DNA from: Syngnathus acus
Taxonomy: Eukaryota; Chordata; Actinopteri; Syngnathiformes; Syngnathidae
Direction of reading: 5' to 3'
Assembly: GCF_901709675.1 (NCBI RefSeq)
Contig: NC_051092.1
Coordinates: 10,558,491-10,622,490, forward strand
Length of the DNA stretch: 64,000 bases
Part shown: positions 13,701 to 24,355 of the stretch, in pieces
Position numbering within the stretch: the stretch's first letter is position 1
How the letters are laid out: each line of letters starts with the position of its first letter
Notes under the pieces: generated by a model
Database searches by the model: none
The model's input: the letters and a program-made list of their open reading frames with translations, nothing else
What the model was told of the DNA's origin: nothing
Made by a program: the position numbers and the translations under genes

Positions 13701-16700
13701 ATTAGGGAAATATCATGGTCAAAGTTCACAGGTGTCAAGCTCTAGTCCTCGGGGCCGCGTTCCAACATGTTTTCCAAGTGACCCTCGTTAAGCGCACCTG
13801 CGTGAAAAGTTTTAGCTCCTTTCACGTTCCGCAGGAGCTAAAACTTTTCACGCAGGTGCACCTAACGAGGGAATCACACGGACACTCCATTAGGTACACC
13901 GCCATTTTCAAGTGTACCTAATAACAGGCCACTTTATTAGGGAAATATCATGGTCAAAGTTCACAGGTGTCAAGCTCTAGTCCTCGGGGCCGCGTTCCAA
14001 CATGTTTTCCAAGTGACCCTCGTTAAGCGCACCTGCGTGAAAAGTTTTAGCTCCTTTCACGTTCCGCAGGAGCTAAAACTTTTCACGCAGGTGCGCTTAA
14101 CGAGGGAATCACACGGACACTCCATTAGGTACACCGCCATTTTCAAGTGTCCCTAATAACAGGCCACTTTATTAGGGAAATATCATGGTCAAAGTTCACA
14201 GGTGTCAAGCTCTAGTCTTCGGGGCCGCGTTCCAACATGTTTTCCAAGTGACCCTCGTTAAGCGCACCTGCGTGAAAAGTTTTAGCTCCTTTCACGTTCC
14301 GCAGGAGCTAAAACTTTTCACGCAGGTGCACCTAACGAGGGAATCACACGGACACTCCATTAGGTACACCGCCATTTTCAAGTGTACCTAATAACAGGCC
14401 ACTTTATTAGGGAAATATCATGGTCAAAGTTCACAGGTGTCAAGCTCTAGTCCTCGGGGCCGCGTTCCAACATGTTTTCCAAGTGACCCTCGTTAAGCGC
14501 ACCTGCGTGAAAAGTTTTAGCTCCTTTCACGTTCCGCAGGAGCTAAAACTTTTCACGCAGGTGCGCTTAACGAGGGAATCACACGGACACTCCATTAGGT
14601 ACACCGCCATTTTCAAGTGTCCCTAATAACAGGCCACTTTATTAGGGAAATATCATGGTCAAAGTTCACAGGTGTCAAGCTCTAGTCCTCGGGGCCGCGT
14701 TCCAACATGTTTTCCAAGTGACCCTCGTTAAGCGCACCTGCGTGAAAAGTTTTAGCTCCTTTCACGTTCCGCAGGAGCTAAAACTTTTCACGCAGGTGCA
14801 CTTAACGAGGGAATCACACGGACACTCCATTAGGTACACCGCCATTTTCAAGTGTACCTAATAACAGGCCACTTTATTAGGGAAATATCATGGTCAAAGT
14901 TCACAGGTGTCAAGCTCTAGTCCTCGGGGCCGCGTTCCAATATGTTTTCCAAGTTACCCTCGTTAAACACACCTGCGTGAAAAGATTTTGGTAATTTTCA
15001 CGTTCTGCAGGAGCTAAAACTTTTCACGCAGGTGCGCTTAACGAGGGAATCACACGGACACTCCATTAGGTACGCCGCCATTTTCAAGTGTACCTAATAA
15101 CAGGCCACTTTATTAGGGAAATATCATGGTCAAAGGTCACAGGTTTCAAGCGCTAGTCCTCGAGGCCGCGTTCCAATATGTTTTCCAAGTTACCCTCGTT
15201 AAACACACACAACCGATTCTAGATTTTCAGAACTGGAATGCACATCACTAGTACAAAACAGTGCAACCATTTGTAGGCTGCCGGTTGAAATAGCTGACTG
15301 GTTAGTGACTCGGGCTCTTGCTCGGTAAGACTTTGGTTCGATCCCAGGTGCGAGAAAATACTTGTGTGCGTTTGTTGTGCAATTAACCCTTTATTTATTT
15401 ATTCTTTTTTTTTTTTTTACCTCGTGTAGTGTACCTATTGAAGTGTCCATGAGGTGTACCTACACATATTGTCTTATAAAGCAGATAACCAAATGTCTGA
15501 TTTTTATGTTTTAATTGGCGAATATAAAAACAAGGAATAAAACACCAGACAAGTTTTAACATAAATGTTTATTAAAAATAATAATATTAAAAGTAAATTT
15601 CAAACCAGCAATCCAATGTGAAATCGCAGTAGATATATTGGATAACAATATTTAGGCGTATATATGCATACACGTTATTTAAAAACTACTGCAAGTGTTA
15701 TAAAATCAAGATTACCCAAAGAGAAGCATAATCTCCCCGTTGTTGCATAACGGCGCATCCCTTCATGCAATAAAGTTAGCCGTTAGCTTGGAGAAAACGT
15801 GCATAAAAGAAGTGGTGTTTCAGTAAGTGGTTCTTTCTTTCCTTGGCAAATCGTAAATCTACATTCTGGTTTACATAGTTCACGCCAGGAGACGCAACAC
15901 ATTCACTGACTGATCCGTTGATGCACGGGAAGGCAGTTCACCCATTAACTCGTTCGCGAACGGGAAAGTCCGGATTCCCTCACTGATCCGTTCTCGCGAT
16001 GAACTGGAAATGGGAATCACTCACTCACTGATTCGTTCACTCACAGATTCGTTCGTTGGTGAACGGGAAATGCAATTCACGACTCGTTCGTAAACGGGAA
16101 GTTACGTCATTTTCTTCTTCGTTTTGTTTTACGGTGAGGTGGCACCAGCTTCAATGGGCATTACCGACACCTATTGGTTGAAGTCATATTAACTGAAAAA
16201 AGAACGAATCACTTTAGGAAGTGTTTCGTTCACTCTCGTTCACTGAAAAGATTCGTCCTTTAGAACGAATCGTTCACTCAAGAGCCCACACTAGACGGAA
16301 CGAATCCTGACTTTCCCGTTCGATCCATTGAACGATTCGTTTGAACGAATCTTTTGAGTGAACCGATTCTAAAGATTCAGTTCACCTAAAAGAACTGGAA
16401 TGCACATCACCAGTGCCCATGCAGGTGTGAGCCAGACGACTGTGTTGTGTCTGCACGAGTCTCATGATGTGCATGTGTGTGCAAGTTCAGGTACTTTCAA
16501 AGAACTCGCTGCGGTGGAAATCTTGTGTTCAATCTTTACATCACACACAAGCTTTTCTATTTACTTGTCTTACCACTTATTGTCACATGGAATCTATTTT
16601 TCCATTAGCTCTTTAGTCTGTCTGTCAGGCATGTCTGGCTCCACTCCCTTTCAAACACGGAGACAATGTTGAGTAACTGCTATTGTTGACCTTTGACCTT

Positions 16701-18560
16701 GGTCACAAGAGGTTTAGATAAGGGAGGAGGTGATGTACACAATTTAAGTGAGAGAAACTATCTGACACCAGGTCAAATGGGCAATGATGAAATAATGAAT
16801 AAACAATGAGTCATACCATCGAAAGAAGGCAGACATGGAGGTGTACTTTGCTGAACTCGTCATCTTTAGTATGACCAAGAGGGAGCGTTTCAATTAGAAA
16901 AAAAGCCAACTATACTGACCCTCTTGAGGTTTTATGACAGTAAAACAACTATGAAATAGATTGTGGTCTTAACTCAAGTTTCCTATTCATGTTAGCTTGT
17001 TTGCTGCTTGAATTATTAGGACCTGACTACTTTAAAGTTTTGGACCGATTATATCGGCTATTATTAGGTTTGCAAGTGTAAAAAGAAGTGAAGAAATCAA
17101 GTAAAAATAACAAACACACAAAAATGGCAAATGTATAATGGCATCATTCTCAGATGTCTCTCCTGCTTTATTTTTTTTGTAAAAACTAAGTTGACCACTG
17201 TTAATATGAAATTGTAAAAGCAGTCAAATATATAGTCTTAACTTCAACTACATAAATGTCATATATAAGAAGGTGTAGAAGAAAAACTATTGGAAAAGTC
17301 GCTGAACAAATACCTCCTCTGCCTTCATAAAATGCATTGGAACTGGATTTGGCTGTAGTATGACTTAGTATGGAGTATGGGGGTGGTTTTGAAAGAAATG
17401 ACAGACTGAAAGAGACTGATAGAGATGAAAAGAAAAGAGGCAAATTGCCTGCAAACAGCCATCTCAGCACGTTCCAATTGGAGCAGCTTTGAGGCTGGAG
17501 TCCGAACTTTGAGCCCATTCCATAAACTAAGATGGGCACGCCGTGTGAGCGTAAAAGAAGCACACGGCCCGAGGGTAGGAGAGAAAGTATTTTTAAGGAG
17601 AGGTGGAATGGTTACCAGCTTAATCAAAGGAAGAGGAAGAGCCGACAATATCCTCAACTGGTCAGAAAGTGAGAACATTGAAGCACAAGAGGATGACAAG
17701 GCATCACGCTACACTGAACTTTTGATCACTCAGCCACACTGAGCTGACTTAACAAGCAGGGGCCCGCTCTGTCCCTACACACACACGCACACACACAAAC
17801 ACACACGCACGCACACAGTCTGTGTCCATTTTTCTTGCTACAAAATCAAACTTCATCATAAATCTCTTGTCCAGTGACACCCGTGGTGGAACACGTTCCC
17901 ACAACTGTTAAGCAGTCACACCTGAACATTTCAGTTCCTTACAGACTAGAGTCAATGGAACAGACTAAAACTGGATGGAACTTGATGATGAATACATACA
18001 ATCACATTTCGGGTTTTATGGTTAGTTTTTCCCACCGTGGCTACGGGGTACAAATAATTGTGCTCCACTAATTCTGCCCAGCCACAGGAATGAAATGTAG
18101 AGTTCCTGTTAAGTAATTTAGTAATCAGTCTCCGGTATTTTTCATAAAGCATCATATAAAATATCTAATGGTACACCTGTTTATTCATTAACCTATCATT
18201 TAAATCACACATAACATTGAACTGCCAAACAAGAATAAAAATAAAATAGCCATCCAACTTTGATGACCTTTCACCTCATCCTATGCTTTGTAACAGAGCA
18301 GCCGTTGTGCTGTATCACCGGGAGCTTTCACCTCCCTCCGCAAGCAAAAATAATAAATGGAGTCCCTTCTAACTCACACCTGTTTGAGTTGAATCATTGT
18401 GAGGCTGTGAAGGTGACATCATTAATCCCACCTTTTGGTTCAGTCCTCTTTTCCTGATTCTTCTGCTATCACTTCCTGTGGAGAGCACCAACAGGGACAG
18501 CAGCAGCAGCAGCAGAGATCCCATCATGGTGCGCGTAAAGTTCCAGTACCTTAATTCCAA
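7720..18560 (-). CDS. wfdc1: wfdc1: WAP four-disulfide core domain protein 1 (ps20-like), six coding exons
   Basis: Coding exons on the minus strand are 18560-18432, 9019-8824, 8750-8667, 8341-8201, 7922-7872 and 7775-7720. All introns have GT..AG borders and compatible phases (0, then 1 throughout), giving 218 aa; human WFDC1 is 220 aa. Residues 1-30 form a signal peptide with a leucine-rich core, followed by a basic RKRGLNQK segment. Residues 62-100 carry the eight cysteines of a WAP core (62, 74, 79, 85, 91, 92, 96, 100). Residues 109-136 (from VLDWLVQPKPRWLGG) are the nearly invariant WFDC1 region, followed by the Cys-containing STTEDGDEPLHC and GYECHI segment. The C-terminus is basic and His-rich and ends in KHLG. 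Family knowledge: WFDC1 (ps20) is a secreted growth-modulating protein of stroma and matrix. No frame break is seen. Intron 1 (9.4 kb) hosts a large transposon. An ATTAAA on the minus strand at 7632-7637 could be the polyadenylation signal. Confidence 0.95.
7872..7922 (-). CDS. wfdc1: wfdc1 coding exon 5
   Basis: Short 51-base exon encoding DGRGLRHKFFKDYKDYL (residues 184-200), corresponding to the human GRILRHKLYKEY segment. The acceptor GTTGAAG is weak, but the donor TTAG then gtaagt is near consensus and both phases fit. Confidence 0.85.
8201..8341 (-). CDS. wfdc1: wfdc1 coding exon 4
   Basis: Residues 137-183, containing cysteines 140, 152, 158 and 176 (STTEDGDEPLHCPTGYECHI and NRGQCIKQR). 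Acceptor TTAATGAGCAG, donor TCTG then gtagaa. Phases match the neighbouring exons. Confidence 0.92.
8667..8750 (-). CDS. wfdc1: wfdc1 coding exon 3 (invariant WFDC1 segment)
   Basis: Residues 109-136, from VLDWLVQPKPRW to EEVLQ. The segment matches the mammalian family member almost residue for residue. Phase 1 at both ends; donor CAGG then gtgagt. The intron separating it from exon 2 is only 73 bases. Confidence 0.95.
8824..9019 (-). CDS. wfdc1: wfdc1 coding exon 2 (WAP core)
   Basis: Residues 44-108. The acceptor is a pyrimidine-rich tract ending in TAG just before GACTACGAG; the donor is CCACCAG then gtctgt, phase 1. It contains all eight WAP cysteines, in the usual spacing ending CCYNGCIYAC. 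Confidence 0.92.
9020..11693. other. wfdc1 intron 1, 3' part
   Basis: Intronic sequence on the exon 2 side of the large transposon. AT-rich, with short homopolymer and AT runs; no exon, RNA gene or clear repeat is seen. Confidence 0.6.
11694..11701. repeat. target-site duplication, left copy
   Basis: GTGCCCAT, identical to the copy at 16413-16420; the two flank the compound element exactly at its terminal inverted bases. Confidence 0.75.
11702..12538 (+). repeat. left inverted arm with subterminal GAACG motifs
   Basis: Collinear, in inverted orientation, with 15465-16293, with scattered mismatches and small indels. The outer 350 bases hold at least nine GAACG cores (contexts such as GAACGATTCGTTC and GAACGAATC) in both orientations, as expected of a subterminal transposase-binding region. 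The inner roughly 180 bases (from about 12360) are duplicated in tandem as far as 12727; the right arm has only one copy. Confidence 0.85.
12826..13250 (+). repeat. 157-bp tandem repeat, about 2.7 units
   Basis: The core TTAGGTAC..GAAAATGG recurs at intervals of exactly 157 bases (AGGTAC at 12828, 12985 and 13142). Each unit holds a short inverted repeat (TTAGGTACAC with GTGTACCTAA in the first), a CCAATCA box and a G-rich stretch. Confidence 0.9.
13254..15204 (+). repeat. 235-bp tandem array with hairpin units, about 8.3 copies
   Basis: The unit ATGGTCAAAGTTCACAGG recurs at 13480, 13715, 13950, 14185, 14420, 14655 and 14890, always 235 bases apart, with a diverged copy at 15125 and a partial one before 13480. 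In the best units an inverted repeat of 37 bases per arm (beginning CCTCGTTAAGCG, ending CGCTTAACGAGG) encloses a 14-base loop, so each unit can form a long hairpin. Inner units are nearly identical; edge units are diverged. Confidence 0.95.
15285..15420 (+). repeat. tRNA-like SINE fragment inside the compound element
   Basis: A tRNA-like head with an A-box-like GCTGACTGGTTAGTGACTC and a perfect pol III B box GGTTCGATCCC (about 15336-15346), followed by a T-rich tail. It cannot be folded into a full tRNA, so a SINE head is more likely than a gene. Confidence 0.4.
15465..16293 (-). repeat. right inverted arm
   Basis: Reverse complement of the left arm, ending at the counterpart of the left terminus (CTAGTGTGGGCTCTTGAG on the minus strand). 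A further 119 bases of right-end sequence follow before the target duplication. Confidence 0.85.
16413..16420. repeat. target-site duplication, right copy
   Basis: GTGCCCAT, identical to 11694-11701. Confidence 0.75.
16421..18431. other. wfdc1 intron 1, 5' part
   Basis: Intron sequence on the exon 1 side of the transposon. It contains a CA-rich tract near 17780-17820 and the candidate nuclear-receptor site listed separately; no exon is seen. Confidence 0.6.
16687..16705 (+). promoter_or_regulatory. candidate DR1 nuclear-receptor site
   Basis: TGACCTTTGACCTTGGTCA contains two TGACCT half-sites one base apart (DR1), followed by TGGTCA. DR1 sites bind HNF4, COUP-TF or RXR-PPAR dimers. It lies in wfdc1 intron 1, about 1.7 kb from exon 1. 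Function is inferred. Confidence 0.3.
18432..18560 (-). CDS. wfdc1: wfdc1 coding exon 1 (signal peptide)
   Basis: Encodes residues 1-43 and ends in a phase-0 donor after NQK (AAG then gtggga). The ATG at 18560 is chosen because it is the first in frame; Met12 and Met13 are alternatives that would still leave the hydrophobic core intact. Residues 15-26 are almost all leucine or valine. Part of the run is a CAG/CTG trinucleotide repeat in the DNA (about 18500-18516), so the length of the leucine run may vary between individuals. Confidence 0.9.
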
Positions 18561-18715
18561 CTTTGTCCTTAGAGGTGCTCCTTCTTCCTTCTCTCAACGT
18601 TGTCCACCGAGCTGCGAGAGCTCATCCGTGTGAGCTTTTGCAGCTGAATCAGGCAAAGAGACCCCGGTGCTCATGTGCAGCCAAGATTACACAAGCGCTC
18701 TCCAACAGGACCTGC

Positions 18716-18722
18716 CTTTATA
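18716..18722 (-). promoter_or_regulatory. TATA box of wfdc1
   Basis: TATAAAG on the minus strand, 156 bases upstream of the wfdc1 ATG. This would place transcription start near 18690 and give a 5' untranslated region of about 130 bases. The position and sequence are observed; function is inferred. Confidence 0.5.
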
Positions 18723-21700
18723 TTCGCCTGAGGAAAAGTGCGGGCCAGCAGTAGACTGAAGGAAAGGGAATACGTAGTTGAGAGAAGAGGGAGGGGGGGG
18801 GGGCGGTGCAGGAGAGAAACATAAGAGGGAGAAGAGAGAAATGGCAGCTGTCTGTGCATCAGAGTTGTCTGCTGGCACACTGTGCGCACATGTCCCAGCG
18901 AGAGGGGAGTCCCAGTGAGGCCTCCCCCTTTGCCCTTTCGTTTCATCTCCTCCCACATCTGGGGATCCTTATGTGGATTTCTAGGTCAAGAATATGTGAA
19001 AAGTGTTTCATAGTTTGCAGTTTAGATTTACACATGTTGCTGGTGAGCTTTGCTGACCCCCTCGGCGGACGCCGGTGCCTGCATCTCCGGGAGAGGACGA
19101 TTTACGAGAGTGTGGCTGGGAAAGCAGCAGAGGAGTTTTCATACGCTCAACTCGGTGATCCTGCAGTAGTGCATCCGTTGTGCTTCTGGAAAATGAAACT
19201 GACCACTTTGTGACATTAGCTTTTTTTTAAACTGACCTTTTGCATTTTCTTTCTTTTTCACAAACGTGTGTTAAGCAAACCTCACTCGGACCCTTCTACC
19301 CCTCCCCTTGTTCCGTTCCCAGTGGCAAGCCGTGAAGGGGTGAAAGAATGCTAAGCCCGCACAAATCTCAGTCATTATTAGTTTTACAGGAACAAGCCAT
19401 CATGTCATTGGGAGGCCCCAGCTACACTTGAACAAAAGAGTCAAGAGGGAAGTACAGGAAGGGGCCGCTAAATACGTACAACTACAGTGAATGGGTGAAA
19501 AAGTGACAAGCAGTGTGTAAGTAGTCAGTGTACTGTTATTCAGTGTCTGCTTGAGCAAATACAGTCTCATTTGACCTTAAACATTGGCCTAGGTAGATTA
19601 AGAAAAAAGAGAACAAGAGAACTGCAATGGAATAAATCTAATACAATGTTGACTGAATTTAGCGCTAGTTACGTTTTTCCTTCATTTACTAAGAATAAAT
19701 TACAGCGGTAACATTTTAATGTTCCAAATAGTCGCTTGCATTTTGTATTTTGATCATTTTTATTGGAACTTCCAACTTGTGTGACAGACAGCCTAATCGG
19801 TGACTTTGCGTACAGACATATACAAAAACCATCACAAATGCATCTTGAAGTTTTTTTTAATACTAGATTTTTTTTGTAGCATGGTAAAAATGCAAGGCCT
19901 TTACTGTTATTATCAGAGTGCTTTTCTCTTCCACAGTTAACAAGGGAATTTGTCACTGGCAAGTTTCCCACTGTGACCCTTCAAATGATATTTGCTGACC
20001 TCTTCTCACGTATGCAGAATGTAAACATTGATATTGCATAAACAGTTGCACACTGAAGTATGCAGGTCACACTTGCATGCTTCATCTGAACTTACTTACA
20101 CTATGTATAATGCTGTATGTAACAAATTAAAGCAAAACGCAATGATAGTGACTGATGAACATGCAAGATTTTTATCTTTGAATAAACTTATGGTGTAAAA
20201 GTGAAGAATTGGCCGTTGCTTTGTGTGATGACTATTGGCAATGACGAATGAGCTTATTTGAGCCAAATTGTCTAAATAGCTTCCAAATGCATCTGGTTAG
20301 AATTTGTGTCTTTTTAACTCTTATTGTGAATGTTGTTTGTAGTGGTTTACAGCTCTCGCATGGAAAGAAAGCGTAAACACAGCACAGTGTAATTTATCTA
20401 GACCCATATAAAATAAAATTGTGCGGTTGTACCAAATGTGGTGGCCAGTAAGTGTCTATGCATATTTTTATTATTTTTTGTAAAATCTTTTAAGCTGCGG
20501 AATTTAGAAATAACACAAGAGTGTTTTCATCTGTTGAAATTTGTCTAAATGGACACTTAATATGAGGAAAAACTGATGCAATTGAGTATCCCATTTGAAG
20601 TGACTTTTTTCCAACACTGAAGTGTGCGTGTGAGTGTAGGAAAAAAACTGCAAATATTTAAAGCAGTTACTCATCACGCTTTCTAAACAGCGTCCACCTG
20701 GTTTTCAATCTCATGTCATTTTATTGGAGCCACTAGTTGCCGTACATGCTGCATTTGTTTTACCTGATGCTACAATTAACTAAGGGTGCCAGTGATTTTA
20801 TGTGGTCTTCACCAAAACGCAACAGTTTGGTATCAGTTTTACTAGATGACAGAGTGGTTTGGTTTTTCTGTTTTTTAATGCGCTGCATTTCTGCAGCAAT
20901 AAAAGTGCTATAAAGGCTCAGTGAGCATTTGGTTTTGATTTGCTTTGGATGGAACAAAAATGCTGTTTGAGTGGCTGTTTGAGTGCAGATTGGTATTGGC
21001 TGTCTTTATCTTGTTTGGCTTGTTGACACTTTCCTTAGTGAGACCATTGCCTCTTTCCTGCGGCATTTCTGTAAATCAAAGAAACGTGCTTTCTGAAATA
21101 CAAAACTTGGACAGCGGGCCATTTTACATGTTGTGAGTTGGCAACAGCAGAACTAAAAAGAGTTATTCGATTAGAGAAGAGGACCTGGCCAAGGAATGAT
21201 CTCAAAATGTGCACAAAATGAGAGGCAGAGGGAGGCTGAACTAAACAAAGGAAATTGGAATCAATTGTTGAATAAAACGTGCAATAATATCTTCACTGAG
21301 ATAAAGGTCCACTGCCTTGAATTAAACACAAATAACAAATATGTAATCAAAATAACGTTCAAAATTAAACTGAATATGCACAGGTTCACATATCTTTTTA
21401 GGCAAGCTTTAAGCAACGTAGCAAATAAAGGAACCCAGTAGAGAGAGCTAGAACTAGAAATGAAACATGCATATGCAAGTGTGCCTTTGCCAGGGAGTGT
21501 TATGCATATCAGGTTGCTGCTTATATACTCATTAAACTAAACTCCCAGAAGTAGAGCTAATCATTCGTCATTAAAATCATGTTTATCTGCTCTCTTCGAA
21601 TCAGTGACTACTGCAAAGCCTGGCTGCTCCCTTTTAATGACTGTCTCCTAATCCTTTAATGGCCCTAACCAGCACCAAGACTTTACATACGTTCAGTTAC

Positions 21701-24211
21701 CTCAAAGTTTTCCCACCATAATTGCTTCTTTCTGCACTTTCTTCCATCTCGCTTTGAGCCCGCCCCTCCCTGCCAACCCTAATCTGAAGCAAAGCCTGCA
21801 TACCGTGTTCCAATAGAAGACCCAGCCATCATCTTGTGGCTTCAGAGGATTTCTTACCCAACTTTCTTCCTCATGCTGGGGTTTGCCTTTTCTTCATCAT
21901 ACTCCTCCTCCTCCTCTTACCTCCACTTTGTCATTACCCTGTTACTTACTTAAGCTATCATACCAGTGCAGCATTTCTTAACATGACCCTAAGCAGCAAG
22001 TTCACGGAAGAAGATGAAAAAAAGTAACGTCAGCAAGCATTTCACTTGTTTCCATGGAGATCTTTTGGTCAGGGTTCACTTCTGGGAAGTGAAAATGACC
22101 AGGAGATGCTTCACCAAGTCTTCACAGACTTCAAAGCTTTTCTTTTCTTTTCTTTTCTGCTTTATTGGCCGCAATGCTGAGAGGGTTCAGATAGAGCTCA
22201 GTCGGTTCGCCCTTTTTTTTTTTTTTTTTTTGCAAATACAAGGCACAGTGGGAGGTGAATGTGAAAAGTGGCCCATGCATTTGCCCAAAGTGAAAGCACA
22301 TGCATGAGATCCTGCACATTCTAGCCCAGAGTGTGAAAAGCAAGCCGGTGCTCTTAGCCTCGCACACAGAAGATTCAAGTAAATAACCCTTTTCTGATCT
22401 GGCTTCAACAAAACTAACCGCAGCTCATGATGAATGCGATTCTCAGTTGCTGGATTTTGTGATCAAATAGATTATCGGTGAATTATCTGGAGCAGGTGTG
22501 CTTACGGTGATGTCACCGTCTATTCTTACATGTTTCATCACTTGGTATAACTTCATAAATGATGTCTAACGTCACCTGTACCTGGGATCTTATGAGGTGC
22601 AGACTGTAAAAGCGCAAATGTCCATGTCGACCTTGAGGCAGCAACTTATCGGTTCACTACAGCAGGAAGTGCTCGGAGAGATTAGAAATGGCTCCTTTCC
22701 TCTCTAATAATGAGTGGCCTCCCTTTCCTGTTGGCCTTCAGCCATTACGGCATGTGTGTGTTTTAATGTTGAGTTTCTTTACATTCTGATTTCACTGATT
22801 TCATACAATCACCTGTCTATGCGTCTATTGGTTTGTGGAGTGAGTCAGAGGTAGAAGTGTTTATACACTTCAGTTGAGAATTAGTTATTGTAATTTTATG
22901 GAGGGTGATCTGTTTATTCAAACAACTGCATTTGCGTTAGACCGTGAAGAGTTGGGGCCTCTTGCTTGTTCAGGAATATAAAGGCTACTTTTCTCGACTG
23001 TTGCACATACCAAGCATTCTGCAGACGAAGAAAATGATGAAAAGTTTTTTTTAGTTACATTCCAGTCAGCATTGGGGAAGAGAATTCATTGAGCTGCTTC
23101 CAACTTAATGTGTTATTGTTGCTGTATAGTCATTTTAGGATGTTAGTGAGATTGTCATCATAGCATTTGCTGTTAGCTACTTTATTAACAGATACTGTTT
23201 GCAATTTGAGTGTTTCAGCAATAATTTGTTTCAAATATTCAATTTGCATATGCATTTCACTTCACTAATTTATTTAAACTATTCAATTGGCATACTATGC
23301 ATTTCACTGGGCAAGAACGAATCCGTTATTAATTTGCTTGTGATTTTAAAAACACTTGAAACATTTACAGCGGCCAATGCAATATTAGAGGGATTTCACT
23401 AGAGGGCAATCAAGACTCATTTTCACTCTTGTAACATAGGACACCTACTTGATTTATTTTCTTCAAGCCTTTGTAATAGATTGTGGTGTAATATGGTGTT
23501 TATTTTTAATATAGAGTAATCATACGTCTCTAATAATATTAATATTGATATTAATAATAATGCAGGTCCCATGTCACATGACCCCTTGAAATTATTTATA
23601 TATGTAAATTGATTAGTAATACACTGATAAACACTCCCACTAGTCTGTCCAATTGCAATCAATTATAAGAACATTAGTCAAGATAGTTTTAAAAAGATTT
23701 TACAAGTGACCAGTATATTAACTCTTCATACTAATGTAATGTAGGAGAAAATGAACGTTTACAAAATTTATTGGGAACACATTAAGGGGAAGTGATAAAA
23801 AAAAAGAAGGACAGGACGAACATAAAAAGAAAAAGGACAGCAGGCATTGGTAAATGTGAACAACTGTAAAAAGTAAAACATGTGTCACTAAACAGTTAAA
23901 AATACGTTTTAATACAACTCTTAATTAAAATACCGCATACCTGAGAGGTCGCACACCCAGTCACTCACACACCATCCCTTGACCACCAATCAACCCTGTC
24001 ACATAAAAACACATTTACCACAGATAATCATAAAAAAATACTGAAATACAATAATTACCAAATTATCAAGATTCACTACCATACCGCGTGGGCCCAGCAA
24101 TCCCTGTGGCCACCCACAAGAAGCTGGCATCTCGCAACAATTAGGGACTTCCTATTTATACCCTGTCCCAGATCGCCCTCCTGTGGTGCCACTTGCCACA
24201 CTCATACAATA

Positions 24212-24355
24212 GTCCATCCATCCATTTTCTATACCGCTTGTCCCCACGGGGTTTGCGGGCGTGCTGGAGCCTATCCCAGCAGTCATCGGGCAGTAAGCGG
24301 GTGACACCATGAAACGGTTGCCAGCCAATCGCAGGGCACACAGAGACGTGTCTTG
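24212..24355 (-). repeat. SINE-like dispersed repeat, 3' part
   Basis: Begins CCATCCATTTTCTATACCGC on the plus strand and continues through GCTGGAGCCTATCCCAGC and GCCAGCCAATCGCAGGGCAC, the reverse complement of the common teleost SINE 3' half. The tRNA-like head is missing, so it is 5' truncated. Confidence 0.75.

Larger units (their letters stand above)
11702..16412. mobile_element. 4.7-kb compound hAT-like non-autonomous transposon
   Basis: The element is flanked by a perfect 8-bp direct repeat GTGCCCAT (11694-11701 and 16413-16420), the duplication length made by hAT transposases. Its ends are TAGTGTTG and, inverted, TGGTGATG. Inside are long inverted arms (11702-12538 and 15465-16293), 119 bases of distinct right-end sequence, a 157-bp tandem block, a 235-bp tandem array, a second right-end-like sequence near 15208-15246, and a tRNA-like stretch. 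No transposase frame is present, so mobilisation would have to be in trans. It lies in wfdc1 intron 1. Confidence 0.75.

Noticed and set aside
13480-14861. Six 68-aa open frames at exact 235-base spacing
   Set aside because: They are the same frame in each tandem unit, spanning a hairpin; no start context, splice site or protein resemblance. They are a by-product of the array.
13254-15204. CRISPR-like array
   Set aside because: Units are 235 bp with no short repeat and unique spacer pattern, in a vertebrate genome; it is a minisatellite.
15285-15360. tRNA gene in the compound transposon
   Set aside because: Has A- and B-box-like sequences but acceptor and anticodon stems do not pair; more likely a SINE head.
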